Below, in pieces: positions 35,201 through 47,900 of a DNA stretch of 64,000 nt (position 1 is the first letter of the stretch; each line of letters begins with the position of its first letter). This DNA is from Polytrichum commune (lineage: Eukaryota; Streptophyta; Polytrichopsida; Polytrichales; Polytrichaceae), in NCBI GenBank assembly GCA_950295325.1, contig OX485804.1, positions 248,001-312,000 on the forward strand, given 5' to 3'. Both the position numbers and the translations under genes were made by a program. The notes beneath the pieces are model-generated. The model searched no databases and was not told where the DNA came from. It was given only the letters and a program-made list of their open reading frames with translations.

Positions 35201-35870
35201 GATCTTGCTTGCAATACTACCGTATTCAGTAACCTAAGTACCAGGATGGCTGTTCATGGGTAATGGTATGTAGAAATTTCTGATTGACATGATACAAGAA
35301 GACTTTGATTTGTCATGCTATATAAAATGTCATTTTAAACAGCCTAAAGAGGACAATGACCAGAATCAAGATCATTCTATACATGGCTTGAGTTATATTA
35401 TGAACCTTCGACGAAATTCAAGGTAAATGCAAACTTTCATAAACCTGATAGGTGCTCGATGGGCAGGAAGTGAGGCAGTAAACGACCATACTAACGAGCG
35501 TGTTAAATATATGTGTAAACACCAATTCCTGCTCTTGGGAACCATACAGATCTTTAGGTTCGGCCTACTGTACCAGATATCGATCCCTGCGAAAGTATAC
35601 CTAGGATGGGATGCCTCCTTGCTCCAAGTTCACAGTGGCCAATCAAGCTTAAATTTCTTCTACACCATTTCTGCAGTTTGGCTTATCCCCACTTCTCTGT
35701 CATTATCCATAAATCCAGATACCTTCCTGCTTCATTAGCTGAGTTTCCGTGTCCATCAGGTGCTAAAGCCTTTAAAGCATTATAAGCATTGACTCAGTTA
35801 GAAAGTTAGCCATGAAATAACAAGCTAAGAACCTGACACAAAAACTAACCTAACATAACAAAAATCAATT
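32278..35870. other. Gene-poor intergenic DNA
   Basis: The segment 32.5-33.9 kb is strongly AT-rich with nothing recognised. From about 34.0 to 35.8 kb composition becomes more gene-like, but no conserved frame was found; it may be 3' flank of the kinase relic that follows on the minus strand. Confidence 0.45.
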
Positions 35871-36084
35871 TTATATGCCTGACATACCTATCAAATATCG
35901 AGCTAGAGCAACACCTTCCACCACAGGTGTACGGGTACCATTGAACAGCAATCTATGAAGTACGTACTCAAATATGAAATGAGGAGTTGTGGTAAGCGTA
36001 TCCAAGGATTTCTGGAGGGGCGCTGAAGAAGTTGAGATTTGAGAGGTGCACCTGCGTGAGAGCCTGGGTTGTGCGGCGTATATT

Positions 36085-37061
36085 TTAAAAGGGCGGTCTT
36101 TGAGCAGGCTCCACAGACCAACATCTCTGTACCATATCCAGCAAAACCGATGGCGCATCTGTATGTTTTGGATACCGTTGTATGATTTCTTCTCTCTTAG
36201 TATAAGAATCTGGTCTCAAACCCTTCATAACTCTTAACCTGAAATCTTTGAACTCAATACCTTCATAAGAATCAGGAAGCCCGGTGAGGACCTGATATGC
36301 TACTATTCCGAAGCTATAGAAATCGATTTTCAAAGGTTGCAGCTCAAGAGTTAGGTCAACTATCTCTGTAGACTCTCGACTATTACGAACAGGGTGACTC
36401 TTCCTCTTTTAAAGACCTCCGGTGCTGTACTGTATATTTTAAGTGACCAGCGGGGCAATGAAAAGATTCCAAGGACACATTGAGCACTACCAGAATCAGC
36501 AACCTTGACAAGACAGTATTTCGCATCTGAATCTATCAACTCAAACCAATTCAGAAGAACGTTGCCAGGCTTCAGATGCCCATGAATCACATTATTTTCA
36601 TGCAGATGTTCCATGGCGTGTGCTATTGTAGCAAAACATCGAGTAAGTCTTGGTATGCGAATGGTGGGTCATTGAGACTTGTGACACGAGGGCGTTCAAG
36701 AAGGAAGCTTTCAAGATCGCCTTCCAGAAGTTCCATGTACAGAGAGTACTTGTCATCTTTCATCCAAAGACCAGCCAAAAAAATGCACAATTTATTTTGG
36801 ATGGGAGACTAGGTTCACCGCAATGTCGATTTCCTTATCGATTTCCGCTTCGAACCTGAACTCTTTCCTGGCGAATAAGCCATGGCGCCATGTTACCTTC
36901 GAAACGATATCTTGGACACCTGATGCTAGCGCCTGTACAGAGTCTACATCATCCATCTCTGAAAACCAGAACTTCCCCGTCCATAATATGCCATCTGTAC
37001 TGCTACTTTGGCGTCTCTCTCGTGGCTGCCTGGCAAGAACACATTGTTCTGCCCTCTCCAT
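36085..37061 (-). pseudogene. TKL-type protein kinase pseudogene
   Basis: The minus strand shows a kinase domain in order. The N-lobe at 36.95-36.79 kb has ARKEFRFEAEIDKEIDIAVN and NLVSHP. Next comes MKDDKYSLYMELLEGDLESF at about 36.77-36.70 kb, then EHLHENNVIHGHLKPGNVLL at about 36.61-36.55 kb. VADSGSAQ and STAPEVFKRG follow, then KIDFYSFGIVAYQVLTG and RCWSVEPAQRPPF ending near 36085. A one-base shift near 36615 puts a stop after DLLDVLLQ, and another frame change lies near 36365. The catalytic loop reads HGHLKP instead of HRDLKP and the DFG motif reads DSG, so it would be inactive even if repaired. The minus-strand frame at 37710-37444 could be an N-terminal remnant, but this is unproven. 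Confidence 0.75.
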
Positions 37062-37099
37062 CCAATTCCATAGTTTCTAATAGAGCACTTCTGAACCCT

Positions 37100-37841
37100 A
37101 GCCTAAGCTCCACAGGATTCAGTAGTGCGGGTCTCTATCATCCATTGAAGCACATAGATCATCTGGGAAGATCTATAATGGCTGCCACCTCACCGACAAT
37201 GACATGTGTATCGCCTCAGACTCTCCCTGACCATGCCAAAAGGAAGTAATCTCAAGACCAAGCAATGCAAGTTGACAGCAAAGTTGACAGCAAAATTGCG
37301 GTGAGAGGAACTGAAGCCGGAACGTCGATTGGCAGATCTCCTGCTGGCCCAACTTAGGTCGATATGAAATATATCTCTTGCAGGGGCACAGAACAGTGGA
37401 AGATTTTCGAGTATCTGGATGTTGTGGAAATGCGCTCCCGTATTCAGTTGGGAGAGCGAACACAGGATATGTACACAAACGATGACCTCGACCTGGATGA
37501 TGAGTTCTCGCAGTTTTGGACTATGGCATTTACATTCTGGTGCATATATGCTCGCCACTGTGCATCGATCACAGAGTTGAGTTGGGTAGCATGCCGCAAC
37601 TCAACGATTGTTACTTTTGGTGTGTCAGGGTTGAATCTGCTTCCATCATATGCCATTGCTGTGAACATGATATACCATGTCGTCCATCTGCACACGTGCA
37701 ACGACATCATGTCATGCCATCCTGTTTCTTTAATTCTTTTGAAGATACATGATATATAGCTAATGCCGATGGAACTTGGATATTGCAGTGTGCGCAGCAG
37801 TCAGGCTAGGTTCTCGTGAAACTGATTGCATTACAACCCCT
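37100..37841. other. Region upstream of the kinase relic; undefined
   Basis: Minus-strand open frames (37710-37444, 37558-37190) may be decayed N-terminal sequence of the kinase relic, but no family motif was recognised. CAAAGTTGACAG is directly duplicated near 37269-37295. Confidence 0.35.
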
Positions 37842-38386
37842 CACTACACCGTTTATGGTATTTAGTGCCACAGACACTATCGGCGGAGGGCCTAGACTAG
37901 ATGCCTAGAGGTCTCCAAGTGTCACACCCACTAATTGCCAATATCATTCCATTCATCAGCATTAGTAATTTTTTTTAAGTGAACAAATATTTATATTATG
38001 ACATTTAAAATAGCACATTGGGATACGTTAGATGATAGTCTTGCATTTTAGTATGCAGAGGAAGTTATTTTTTGAGTGTACTAATGGCAAGTGTCATATG
38101 TTTACATTTTAGTATGCAAGAGGAAGATATTCTTGACCATACTAAGGATAAGTGTCATTTTTCTAAACGTTAGTTAATTGTAGACCATTGTGTAACATAG
38201 GCATGCACCTCATAACACTATATGACATGCTCATGCCAAGATATTAGTAAGCACACTTGAATGTCAAGTGCCATGAGGTGACAATTATGGTGAAGTTGTT
38301 AATCATTGATGTAACCTAGCATATGCCTCAAAATAGGGTAAGTGACATTGTTACACATGTGACACTATATCCATAAACGGTGCACT
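37842..38386. mobile_element. CACTA-like MITE, copy 2
   Basis: It begins CACTACACCGTTTATGGTA and shares blocks in order with the 29.4-kb copy: CTAGATGCCTAGAGGT, TTTTAGTATGCAAGAGGAAG, AAGTGTCATATGTTTA and GTAACCTAGCATATGCCTCA. The right end CCATAAACGGTGCACTA is slightly altered from the expected inverted terminus. It is about 115 bp longer than copy 1 through internal sequence near 38.16-38.28 kb. No target duplication was defined. Confidence 0.7.
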
Positions 38387-40955
38387 AATGTTTTGTTTTT
38401 GGCTTCATGACACCAAATTGCACCAAAATAGAAAGGTGGTTTTTTCCCTTTAGATCAAAAACTTGAAAGGAAAAACAAAAAACAAAAAAAAAGGCAATGA
38501 AACGACTAGTTTGGCGGATCAGTGCCAACCCCACATTGAATGTCATGTACACAACCTATGTTGTTGCCAGCACATCAACCTACATGATAGCGCTCCTCCC
38601 TTGTGAGCTAACTCTAATGTTTTAGGGAAATATTTCATCCTATCATCAACTTTAAGGTTGGATACAACAAACAAGAAGCCAAATGGCATTATTCATTTTG
38701 CATTGTACATGTAGATACTCATAAAACCCAAAAAGAATAAACCTTTCCACTTACCTAGATGTTGTGTGGAAGGTGTTGTTTGAGTGGGAATTGTCTATTT
38801 GTAAAGAAATCAAGTGGTTGTCATATGGTTTGTTGAACTACCAACAATCACATGCATGCATTTTGTTATTGCTTGAATGCATAGTTGAAGATTGTGTTCT
38901 CTAAACATGGTTTTGAACTAGTCAAACTCTCAACGTTTTTACATGTGTTTAGGTAATTTGGAGTTTGATATGTGTAAGCCATGTACAAATAAACTACATG
39001 TTGTGAACAAAAGGAAAGGTGCATGTGTTCAAAGAGGCAACACCATATGAAGATTGTCTACTCTCTATAGCAAAGGTGCTTGAAATTGCAAAGGTATATT
39101 TCTCCACCGATAGCAAATTGCAAATCATGTATGACAATGGTATATAGTATTGGTTTTGCCTACTTTGATGTAAAGCGTATCAAATCATGTCTTGGGGCCG
39201 GAGACACACAAGTCTTTTCATAGCTAGAGTATTCTTCATTCACTTTCAACTTGTTAGTGATAATGTTATTTTTATTACAAGCAATTTATTTATTAAGCAA
39301 TAGGATGGTTCTTGTCTAGTGTGTAATTATAATACATGCATGCTAACAAATTTTCAAATTGCCTAAGCTAGTAGAGTAGGTTGTTGACTTTGCAAACTCA
39401 CCACCTTGCTAACGTGTTGCACCCTCCTCGTCATTGCTTCTTCACTTGTCACATGAGCCACTTATAGAATCTTGTTTTTTTTTGTCCCTTCCACTTTGTA
39501 ATTGTCACACCCAAGGTTTGCTCCACTTCTTCATTTTTTTTCATTCTTTCATTAGAGATCTTCATGCTCTCCTCGTTTTTTTTTGTTTTTTTATTTATAG
39601 TTATAGCCCATGTCATGTTTAATATTTAAAATGTTGGTTTGGTGGAGTTTCAGTTTCAATCTGACACACATGTGTAGAAATTAAAGATTTACAGTGTTGT
39701 TAATGATACATAAAGAGTGGTTTTTTAGATATGCCAAACATAATGGGGACGATGATTATCAAACACTCTCAAATGAAAACATTCCTTTAACTTTGAGAAG
39801 GAATGACCAACCTTACTCAATAATCATGCATTGCATATACCAAGATTAACATAAATGTTACTTGTATTGACAAGGTGTTTGATGCTTGCAAATTGTATAG
39901 TACGTTTAACCGTTTACATATAGAAGGCATTCATAGGGTCTTGGAAGGCCCTTTTCATTTCCATTTATCAGTTGGTACGAAATCTTGACGACAAATTCCG
40001 AAGATTACCATGACTCCCTCATGAACCAAATTTGGGTGCACCTCCAATTCTAGTTCAAAGCTCGTAAATTCCACTCATAGTCATCTAGTGATGGGTTGAG
40101 GGGATACGAATACGTAGCCGCATCTCCAAAAGTCTAGGAACTATAAGAAAACTATGACCTCAACACTCACTTGAAGAAGTTGACCAATAAATCTAGGATA
40201 CATGTCCCCTTGTTTCTTCTAGATTTTTTTAGGGTAAAGAATTTGATGGACAATTTTTTAACTATCATCTCCTTTTAAAGATGCATCGTTCGTTGATTTC
40301 TGAATTTTCATGTTTTTTTTATTTGTTTTCTTTTGTTTTAACTTTTTAACTTTTTTTTGAGATTGCTTTGTTTTTCCTATAACTTGGGCAGTGTTCTTTC
40401 ATTTTACTATTCTTTTTTCTTGTTCTATTGATGATGTCATCTTGCCTCTCTTTTCATTTTAATTATTTAATTTTTGAAATCCGCTTGCTTCAATTATTTT
40501 GGTGATATGTTATTATTTCTAAAAACTTTGATCATCTTTCTTTTACATACCATTATAGGTCTATTGTTTTCTCCTTTTTGTGCATTTCATTTTCCTCATC
40601 TTTGTCTTAATAGTTCTTATTTTGATATAACTTTTATTTCAAACTCTCTTCTGCAATCCTATTTTTCAAAATTTTGTGCCTTTCAAAGAAAAAAAGAACC
40701 TTAGTACTCTGTTTTATTGAATGCAACTAGTATAGTCAATCATGTTTGTTACTCGCGTAAATAGAAAAGATGGATTATTTTCATTTTTCTATGATTACAT
40801 CCTATTATGAACATGTTAAGAACGCTATCTATAATTGAAAATTTTATGATGATCATAAATACAATTAAAAAGAATGGTTCATGTCATCATATACACATTA
40901 CACAATAGATATTCTATATACATTTTGATTTTCATGTGTTGTCTTATATTTTATA
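38387..40955. other. Gene-poor AT-rich intergenic DNA
   Basis: T-rich plus-strand sequence (39.4-40.7 kb) produces open frames rich in Phe, Leu and Ile that are compositional artefacts. No gene was recognised. Confidence 0.5.
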
Positions 40956-41180
40956 CTCCCTCCGTCCCAAAATGATTGTCCTACCCCCCGAAGTTTTTTG
41001 TCCCAAAACTATTTTCCAAGATCATATGTTTATTGATTTTGTTGACGTAGAAATTTTTGCTAGGTAATTTGGTGTGCCAAACAATTTTTACATCAACAGA
41101 ATCAATAAACATTTGATCTCGGCCATCTTTTTGGGACATAACACTCCAGGGGGTAGGACAATCATTATGGGATGGAGGGG
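40956..41180. mobile_element. Stowaway-like (Tc1/mariner) MITE
   Basis: The left end CTCCCTCCGTCCCAAAATGA is the classic plant Stowaway terminus and is preceded by TA. The right end read inward is CCCCTCCATCCCATAATGAT. The element folds along its full length: GTTTATTGATTTTGTTGACG on the left pairs with CATCAACAGAATCAATAAAC on the right. At about 225 bp its length fits the group. The right terminal bases are mutated, so the second TA is uncertain. Confidence 0.85.
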
Positions 41181-41935
41181 ATCGTATAGTGGTTATACTC
41201 AAACATTATAGAACTTTTCATACTGGCCTATCAAGATCATCACAACTATTTATTCATCACAAGTTAATATAATACTCAATTATTTTGGTGCATAAAATAC
41301 CATCAAATTTTATTATATTTTTCATTAACATTTTGATGCTCATAAAATATTAATATATTATGATACAATTTTATTTCTAATAGGTATTATTTATCAAAAT
41401 TCCATGTGTTATATTTGACATAGCACATTTCTATAAAACAATGCTCATGTATAATAAATGTTTTAATGATAAAAATCAAATGTGGTTGTTGTTATATTTG
41501 ATCATGTGTGAGGACCCTACATAAATAGGAATTCATTGAAATAGCATTTGGTTGAGTGCCCCGTCACATGTGACTGCACACTACACTTGAAGGCATGTGA
41601 CCACACTACATGAGTTTGGAGGTGTCTTGGGACAACATGTGGAAATTTCTTTTGGACTCTCATAGTTTCATGATCATGGCTCTTGGCTCTTGGCTTATGT
41701 GTGAAGTGGCCCTCACAACTCCTCTTAGTGAAAAGCATGTATGGCATCCTACTCGTTCACTTTGCTCAAGCAAGAGCAAAGACTCACTGTAAACGTTGGC
41801 ACCAATACTCTTATTTTTTGATAGGCTTTTCTTGGCTGTTGGTTGCGGGGTGAGAAATTTTAGTGTACTAACGAGGAGACCCATCGGCTACACTAAACAT
41901 CTCATTTAGTGCAGCCCACACTGTTCATTGTTGAC
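41181..41935. other. Intergenic; no recognised gene
   Basis: AT-rich with short random frames. A small CACTAAACATCTCATTTAGTG hairpin lies near 41891-41911. Confidence 0.5.
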
Positions 41936-42080
41936 TTACATTGATTGTCTTGCAATCATTGGGTGGCAACCAAAGACGGTGCCACTTAACATTTGGTGTT
42001 ACATAATAAGACTTAAAAATCACTCTAATTAACATGACACGCAAGTTTTAATGCCACACTAAATCAAATATTTAATGTAT
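41936..42080. repeat. Dispersed repeat, copy 3 of 3
   Basis: The order GTCTTGCAATCATTGGGTGG, GGTGCCACTTAACATTTGGT, CACTCTAATTAACATGACAC and AAATCAAATATTTAATG parallels copies near 18.3 and 18.7 kb. Confidence 0.65.
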
Positions 42081-42485
42081 TTATAGATAACCCGACTGAG
42101 CTTAAAAAAAACAATTCACATATAATATCCGTGGAATACTCCAACCCTCTTTAGGAATTTGTTGAATATTGGTTAAATTAATAAAGAAGTGAAGGGAACC
42201 TACATGCAACAAATTGGTCTAATTATTATTTTTGGAGCGCATTGTATTTGCTTGCACCTTCTTAGAGGTACACGATATATACCTGACCACAACAATGTAA
42301 TGACAAGCTCTAGCAATTTAGCAAGTAACATTCCATCTAATGTGGTGAGAAAATCTCTAAACCCCAAAGCCCACAAAGTCAACAAATCCTCCACTTCAAT
42401 TACACATGTTACACATGATCTAATTATTTATTTGAACTCAATGGTCATGGCTTCACATATATTGCCCATCAAGACCCATCCGCAT

Positions 42486-42508
42486 GTATGTGTGTGTGTG
42501 CACGCGCG

Positions 42509-42563
<55 letters not shown>
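42486..42563. repeat. Compound microsatellite (TG)n(CG)n(CA)n(TA)n
   Basis: About 78 bp of alternating purine-pyrimidine sequence: TG to about 42500, CG to about 42517, CA to about 42545, then TA. Such tracts readily form Z-DNA or cruciform structures in vitro. The open frames across it are artefacts. Confidence 0.97.
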
Positions 42564-43750
42564 GAGCATGGAAAAAATGTTGGAAGTGTCTACAACATGT
42601 TCCTCTAACTATAATCCTTGCCCTATATCACTCAAACATAGGTGGTTATTTAAGAAGAGTGATCTTATAAGGTCCACATACATTGTCTCATCCAATTAGA
42701 TAACACGATTCACAATGATGTTTATTTCAAATTTTAGAACTAGACGTTGATATGTATGTATTATAAGAAGATTGTTTTCCAAATCATCATATGGAATCCC
42801 TTTGCAATTGTGTTGAACATAAAACCTAGGATGATGTCCATATTTTGAGCACAAGCCTTCTAGGTTCAACAATCCACACAACTAGGAGGGCTCGAGTCAT
42901 CATTTAAAGAAATTGAATTCTTCACTTTGACTTACTATAACCTTTGCATCTCAACTTCGATTTTTAAACATGAAATGAAAATCTTCTTGATTCTCAATTC
43001 CTAGCCAAATGGGACAATTATGATCCAATCCAATGACCAAAATTGTATGCGGACTTGGAAGTTTTGACATTAAAACTATATACTGTAACCTCATTTGGAG
43101 TATATCTATGATCATGGTTCCAAAGTCAAATATGTTTTACAAATTAAAGAAGACCAAGCTATATTAAGTAGTTCCCATTTTCCACCTTCAACTTATAATA
43201 TTGCCATAATGTTTGATGCTTGCTTGGGATTAAAGTTTCATGACATCTACTGAGGGGGAGAGTAAAGAAACTATTTATCATGTAGATCATGTGAATGATT
43301 GTTCTAAACCAAATTAACACCTAAATCAAGATCAAAGACCATGAATTAGTCTAGTGGAATTAACTAGAGATGGATCATCCCGAACCCAATAAGGGGGCAT
43401 GTTTTTACCACCCTTGATAGATGTTGTGAACCAAATCCCTTACTCATAGGGGCAAATTATGTTAGTTTCACCTTCAATACACCAAATAGTCCTATCAGTT
43501 GTGGATTAGCATTTGAAATTTACATGTTGCTATAAATGATACTATCATATTCTTACTTTCATTAAGCAAACAGTATGCACGTCAAGGTTCATGAATTAAC
43601 GCACTAAACAAACAAAATGAGATTCTCGATTAAAAAAGTGAGGCCTAGCAACGTGTAACTCCAAATGGGAACTCGCACTAATGGGCTCAGTTAGTCGCAC
43701 TAATTGGCTCACTGAGTCACTAATAGGCCAAGTAGCTACCCAGGCGAGCT
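42564..43750. other. Intergenic; no recognised gene
   Basis: AT-rich sequence, ending in short ACTCGCACTAATGGGCTCA-like repeats (43.67-43.73 kb) just before the GC-richer promoter of the PSP gene. Confidence 0.5.
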
Positions 43751-43880
43751 CACGTGCAGATGAGTCACGGGCATTGGGAACAAATGGGAACAAAGGAGAA
43801 CGTGTGTCTTTCGCGGCGGGCTTTCATCGCGAGGAATGCTCGAGAGAGCGACAGAGAGGAAGCGAGCGCGCGAGAGCTTC

Positions 43881-43889
43881 AAACCCTAA
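43881..43889 (+). promoter_or_regulatory. Telo-box in the 5' leader of the PSP zinc-knuckle gene
   Basis: AAACCCTAA lies in a GC-rich segment with GAGAGCGACAGAGAG and GCGAGCGCGCGAGAG, typical of a plant transcription start region. A good donor (TTCTG|GTGAGTT) follows at 44035, and an acceptor (ATCAG) precedes the coding start near 44892. This suggests a non-coding first exon around 43.85-44.03 kb and an intron of about 0.85 kb. Confidence 0.45.
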
Positions 43890-44905
43890 TGAATGATTGC
43901 CGAAATCTGGGAACCGCTGCATCAGCCGGGTGTCTACGGCTCCGTTTCTTGTTGCTACTTGCCGCTTTGCAAATTTCTCTACCCTTTGGGCACCGCTGCA
44001 ATTGGCAACAGAAAACTTTGGAGTTACTCTTCTGGTGAGTTCTCGCAGGCCCGCTGCGTTTCTGCATTCTCTCTGATGTTGTTTTTATATTCTGCTCCTG
44101 AGGTTGGATGAATTCTTTCGCACTCATTTTCTATTTTTCTCGACTATATGCTTCGTGGACGGAAAGCGGCAAGCAGTAGAGTTCAAGTTGTTTATTGCTA
44201 TTGTGTGAGCGGTTAAGGCACCGCTGTTAGGGTAGGTACTTTGCAAATAGGAAGGAGAGAGTTCTCTGCGTTCTCGTTAGTTTGCAGCAGCTTCTGGATT
44301 CTTTCCTATTTCTACTTGTCGGTTTCAGCTTCTACACATGGACTATCTGCATCTTTGCTTGTGTTTTGTGTCTGTAAATAGTAGCGCATCCAAATGTCAT
44401 GCACACTCTCTTTTCTTTCTTTTAATTTGTTCCATTCGGAAGGGATTGCGAGCCAATATCTGAGACTTCTCACTTTCTCCCTTTACTTCTCTTAGACATT
44501 AGGCCATGTTATACCATATGGAGGCGATCATTTGGACCATAGAATGTAGTGTTACTTTAACTAAACAACCACGGAAAATCCTGTATAATTGGAACTATTT
44601 AATACACTCCAAACATCTGACGCTTGATGCTTCTCTCCAAATATTTGTCACATTTGAAAGTCATACTCGCAAATAAACCCTTACTGCTGCATAGGCGGTT
44701 TTGACTATACCTTCAGTGCTGGACTATGGGAGCTTTGTTAACCTTGAAGAAGAATTTACCTTTACAATCACTGTCCATGTCAACATTCTGGGCGCACATT
44801 TTTTACTTTAGACTTAATAGTATGCTGCGAACTTGTATCTTGAGTCAGGATCGGTATGAATCATCCATACTGGTATTGCTTGACTTAATCAGGTCTGCTG
44901 AAGCT

Positions 44906-47900
44906 ATGGGCAGTATTGATGCCGAGGTGGAGATTGACATGGAGATATCTGATGACGAGCAGGAGCACTCTAAGGAAAATGCAGTGGCACAAGCTCGAAC
45001 AGTGCCAAAGGTTGAATACTCTTCTGCAGAGAAATTGTTGGCAGACAGTATCCTCCTAATTTTTTCTATATTCCGATGCCATGTCAGTGTATAGTTAATG
45101 AATGGAATGATTTTCAATTGCATTGTTTAGGCATCAATAGCTCATTGGCAGTTCAATCACTGGCAGTTTCTTTATTCTGATACTGAAGATCACTCACATT
45201 ATCTTTTTTCTCTTACTGAAGGTTAGGTAGATGTTTCCATATTAATAAAATTCACCTTCATAATATTAAAAAGGTATATTGACACCTGTTCCAGATCTAT
45301 GAAGATTGCTTAGATAATACAATGAGGATTTGTTCTTTTGTTAACTGAGATAATATTGGGGGTTGATGGAGTTTATGAGATCTAGTTTTCATTATTGCAT
45401 CAATAAATTCTCTGTGGGTGCTGCTGCTGTTCCTGTTACATGATTGCAATCCTGTGAATTTTATCATGGAGAAGAATATTCCTGACCCTTGTTGAGAAGG
45501 TGATTCAAGTCGAAAGCGCAAGCAGTCCTCATTTGTTGAAACAAGTCCTTCTGTGCGTGTTGTATACCAAAACCTTTCAAGGTAAGACACATTGTATAGT
45601 TTGTGAGGTGGCCTGAATACTGTAGTTGTTAGGGGTGGAGCAAATGTTTGTGTCGTAAACCCATTTGCAAATAAGATAAGCAGCATTGAAACACAAAGCT
45701 CTGCTTGTGACATTGTGAATGACTCAAACTTATCTTCTCATGAATGAACAGTGAATCATAAGGTTGTTATTTACGTTTGCATACAGTGATATATTGTATT
45801 TTGGAGTTTTCTAGTAGTATTGCTCCCTGCAGCTGTAGAGCACAGTGTGGGCATTTCGGTAGGGATCCAAGTTCATCAAAGATCCTGTCCAGAGTATGGG
45901 CGGTATCAGTTCTGTAAACCTAGAGTGCAATCACTCTGTGTGAGGTAGTACTGATAATGTTGTGATGATTTGATGCAGGGAGAGCCGAAAAAGACTGCAG
46001 GATCTCTTGCGGCGGTGGTGTGAGTGGCAGGGTTGGCACAGTCAACAGAATGTTGCTGTACGTCTTTACCTTTTCTCTTCGTCATGCATGCATTTTCACA
46101 CCAAACCACATGCATGCAAACACATTCTTTACAGGCACATCCATTTACATTTGTGCACAAGAATGCTCTCCATTTGTGACAAGAAGCAGTGTGCACTTCC
46201 TTTTGGCACACACAACAGGATATAGATGACCAGTGATTCTTGTGTGCCATTTGAGTAATGCACTACTTTTTTGACTTGAAAGCCACATTCACAAAGTGCT
46301 TTGTTAAGATATAACATTGGGTCTCAGTGTTGATGCTGCAAGAATTTTCTTGCAGATCATCTCTCAAACTGTGGCATTTTGGGTTCATGGCAGTCCAGAG
46401 ACGAACCCGTGGAAAATGGTGATGAGCAGTACTTCCCAGCCCTACAAATCGGCCCCACTGCCAGTAGCTTCAGTGTGGTAAGTGTTCTCTCATGTGAAAT
46501 TCAATATAAATTGCTGCGGAATGCTCTCCACTGGTTACTGATCCATATTGCTGTGTCCAGTTATCATCTTTTGTTGGAGAGGTAGTGGGTGTTAAGGGTT
46601 TTTCTCTTTACTTCTTTTATACCATAGGTCTATGTAGGATTCACATGTCTTCTTGGGATGTGCTTGCAAAGTAGGCTGGGTGTACTTTACTTTGTATTTG
46701 TAGTTTCTGCTATTGGTGGGACTAAGTATGCGTTAGTTTTAAGCGTTTTTGGTTACATGTACTATAAAATCTGCTCAAGAAGGTCTTAGTATTCTGGTAT
46801 TGCAGTTGCATATTTTGAGTTGTTAAACTGAAATGACATGTCAAATCATTTTTGTTGATATTATACTTTATTGAAAGATATGTAGTCCCAAAGTACTCAA
46901 CATGAATTTGTTTTTGGTTCAGCCGTTGATCAGACAATTATAGTCCTCCATAGTAAATAAGGGTGTTTATGAACATGTCTATTTATTGATGGCTGTTTGT
47001 ACATGACACCATTTTTTACCCCTTACATGGGCTGTAGGTTGAGGTTTCATGGTGTATACTTTTTTTGATACCATTTTTGCAATTGATTAAATTTGTATCT
47101 TATATTTGTTATGGGTCAGTCCTTCTGGGTTGACAGGCCCACAAAGCAAGCTCGCACAAAAGATGCAGATGAAGCAAAGCATTTTGTAAATTCAAGCAAT
47201 CAAGACAGGGATAGTGAAGTTGATGTGCCCCTTTATGACCGAGTTACCCCTTCACTATCATCTCAAGAAACACGGGAGAATGGGTGAGCCTCTTTGATGA
47301 AGATCACTTAATTTGTTGCATCTTTCTTCCTCTGCTTCATGCATATATTGGTCACTAAGTTCTCTACAGCCGCATTCAATTGCTTTTTTTGGCGGTTCCC
47401 ATGGAATCAAGTGCACAATCAGCAGTGTGCAAACAGTCGTTGCCAACTTCAGTTCATGCATTGAGAAATTCTGAAAACATCTCACTTGCTTCCATGCAGG
47501 CACATTGAGCTCCAACGTGAGGCAACTCGCTGCTTTAATTGTGGATCTTATAGTCATGCGCTTAGAGACTGTCAGAGGCCTCGCAATTATGATGCCATCA
47601 ACTCTGCCAGGTCAAATCACAACTCCAAGAAAGCTTTTCCATCTGGACCTCGAGTTCCTGTGCGATATTATCAGACACCTGCAGGTGGAAAAGATGATGA
47701 TGAGAGGAAGCCTGGAGGGCCAGCCAGGGAAACACGGGAACCTTCAGGTGTTAGGGTATGTATTTGTGAAAAAATGTTACTTATTTTCTGCTTTTGTAGT
47801 TCCATGTTACTCTCTCTAGAGCCACACTTGTTGATGCAACAATTTTCTGTTCTAACAAGTAGACTGCCAGGACAATGATCCGCCACCTTGGCTTCATGGA

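Noticed and set aside
39434-40704. Several Phe/Leu/Ile-rich plus-strand frames that look like membrane proteins
   Set aside because: They follow from T-rich sequence and carry no conserved motif or initiation context.
42189-42699. Open frames with His-Thr and Ile-Tyr repeats
   Set aside because: Produced by the compound dinucleotide tract.
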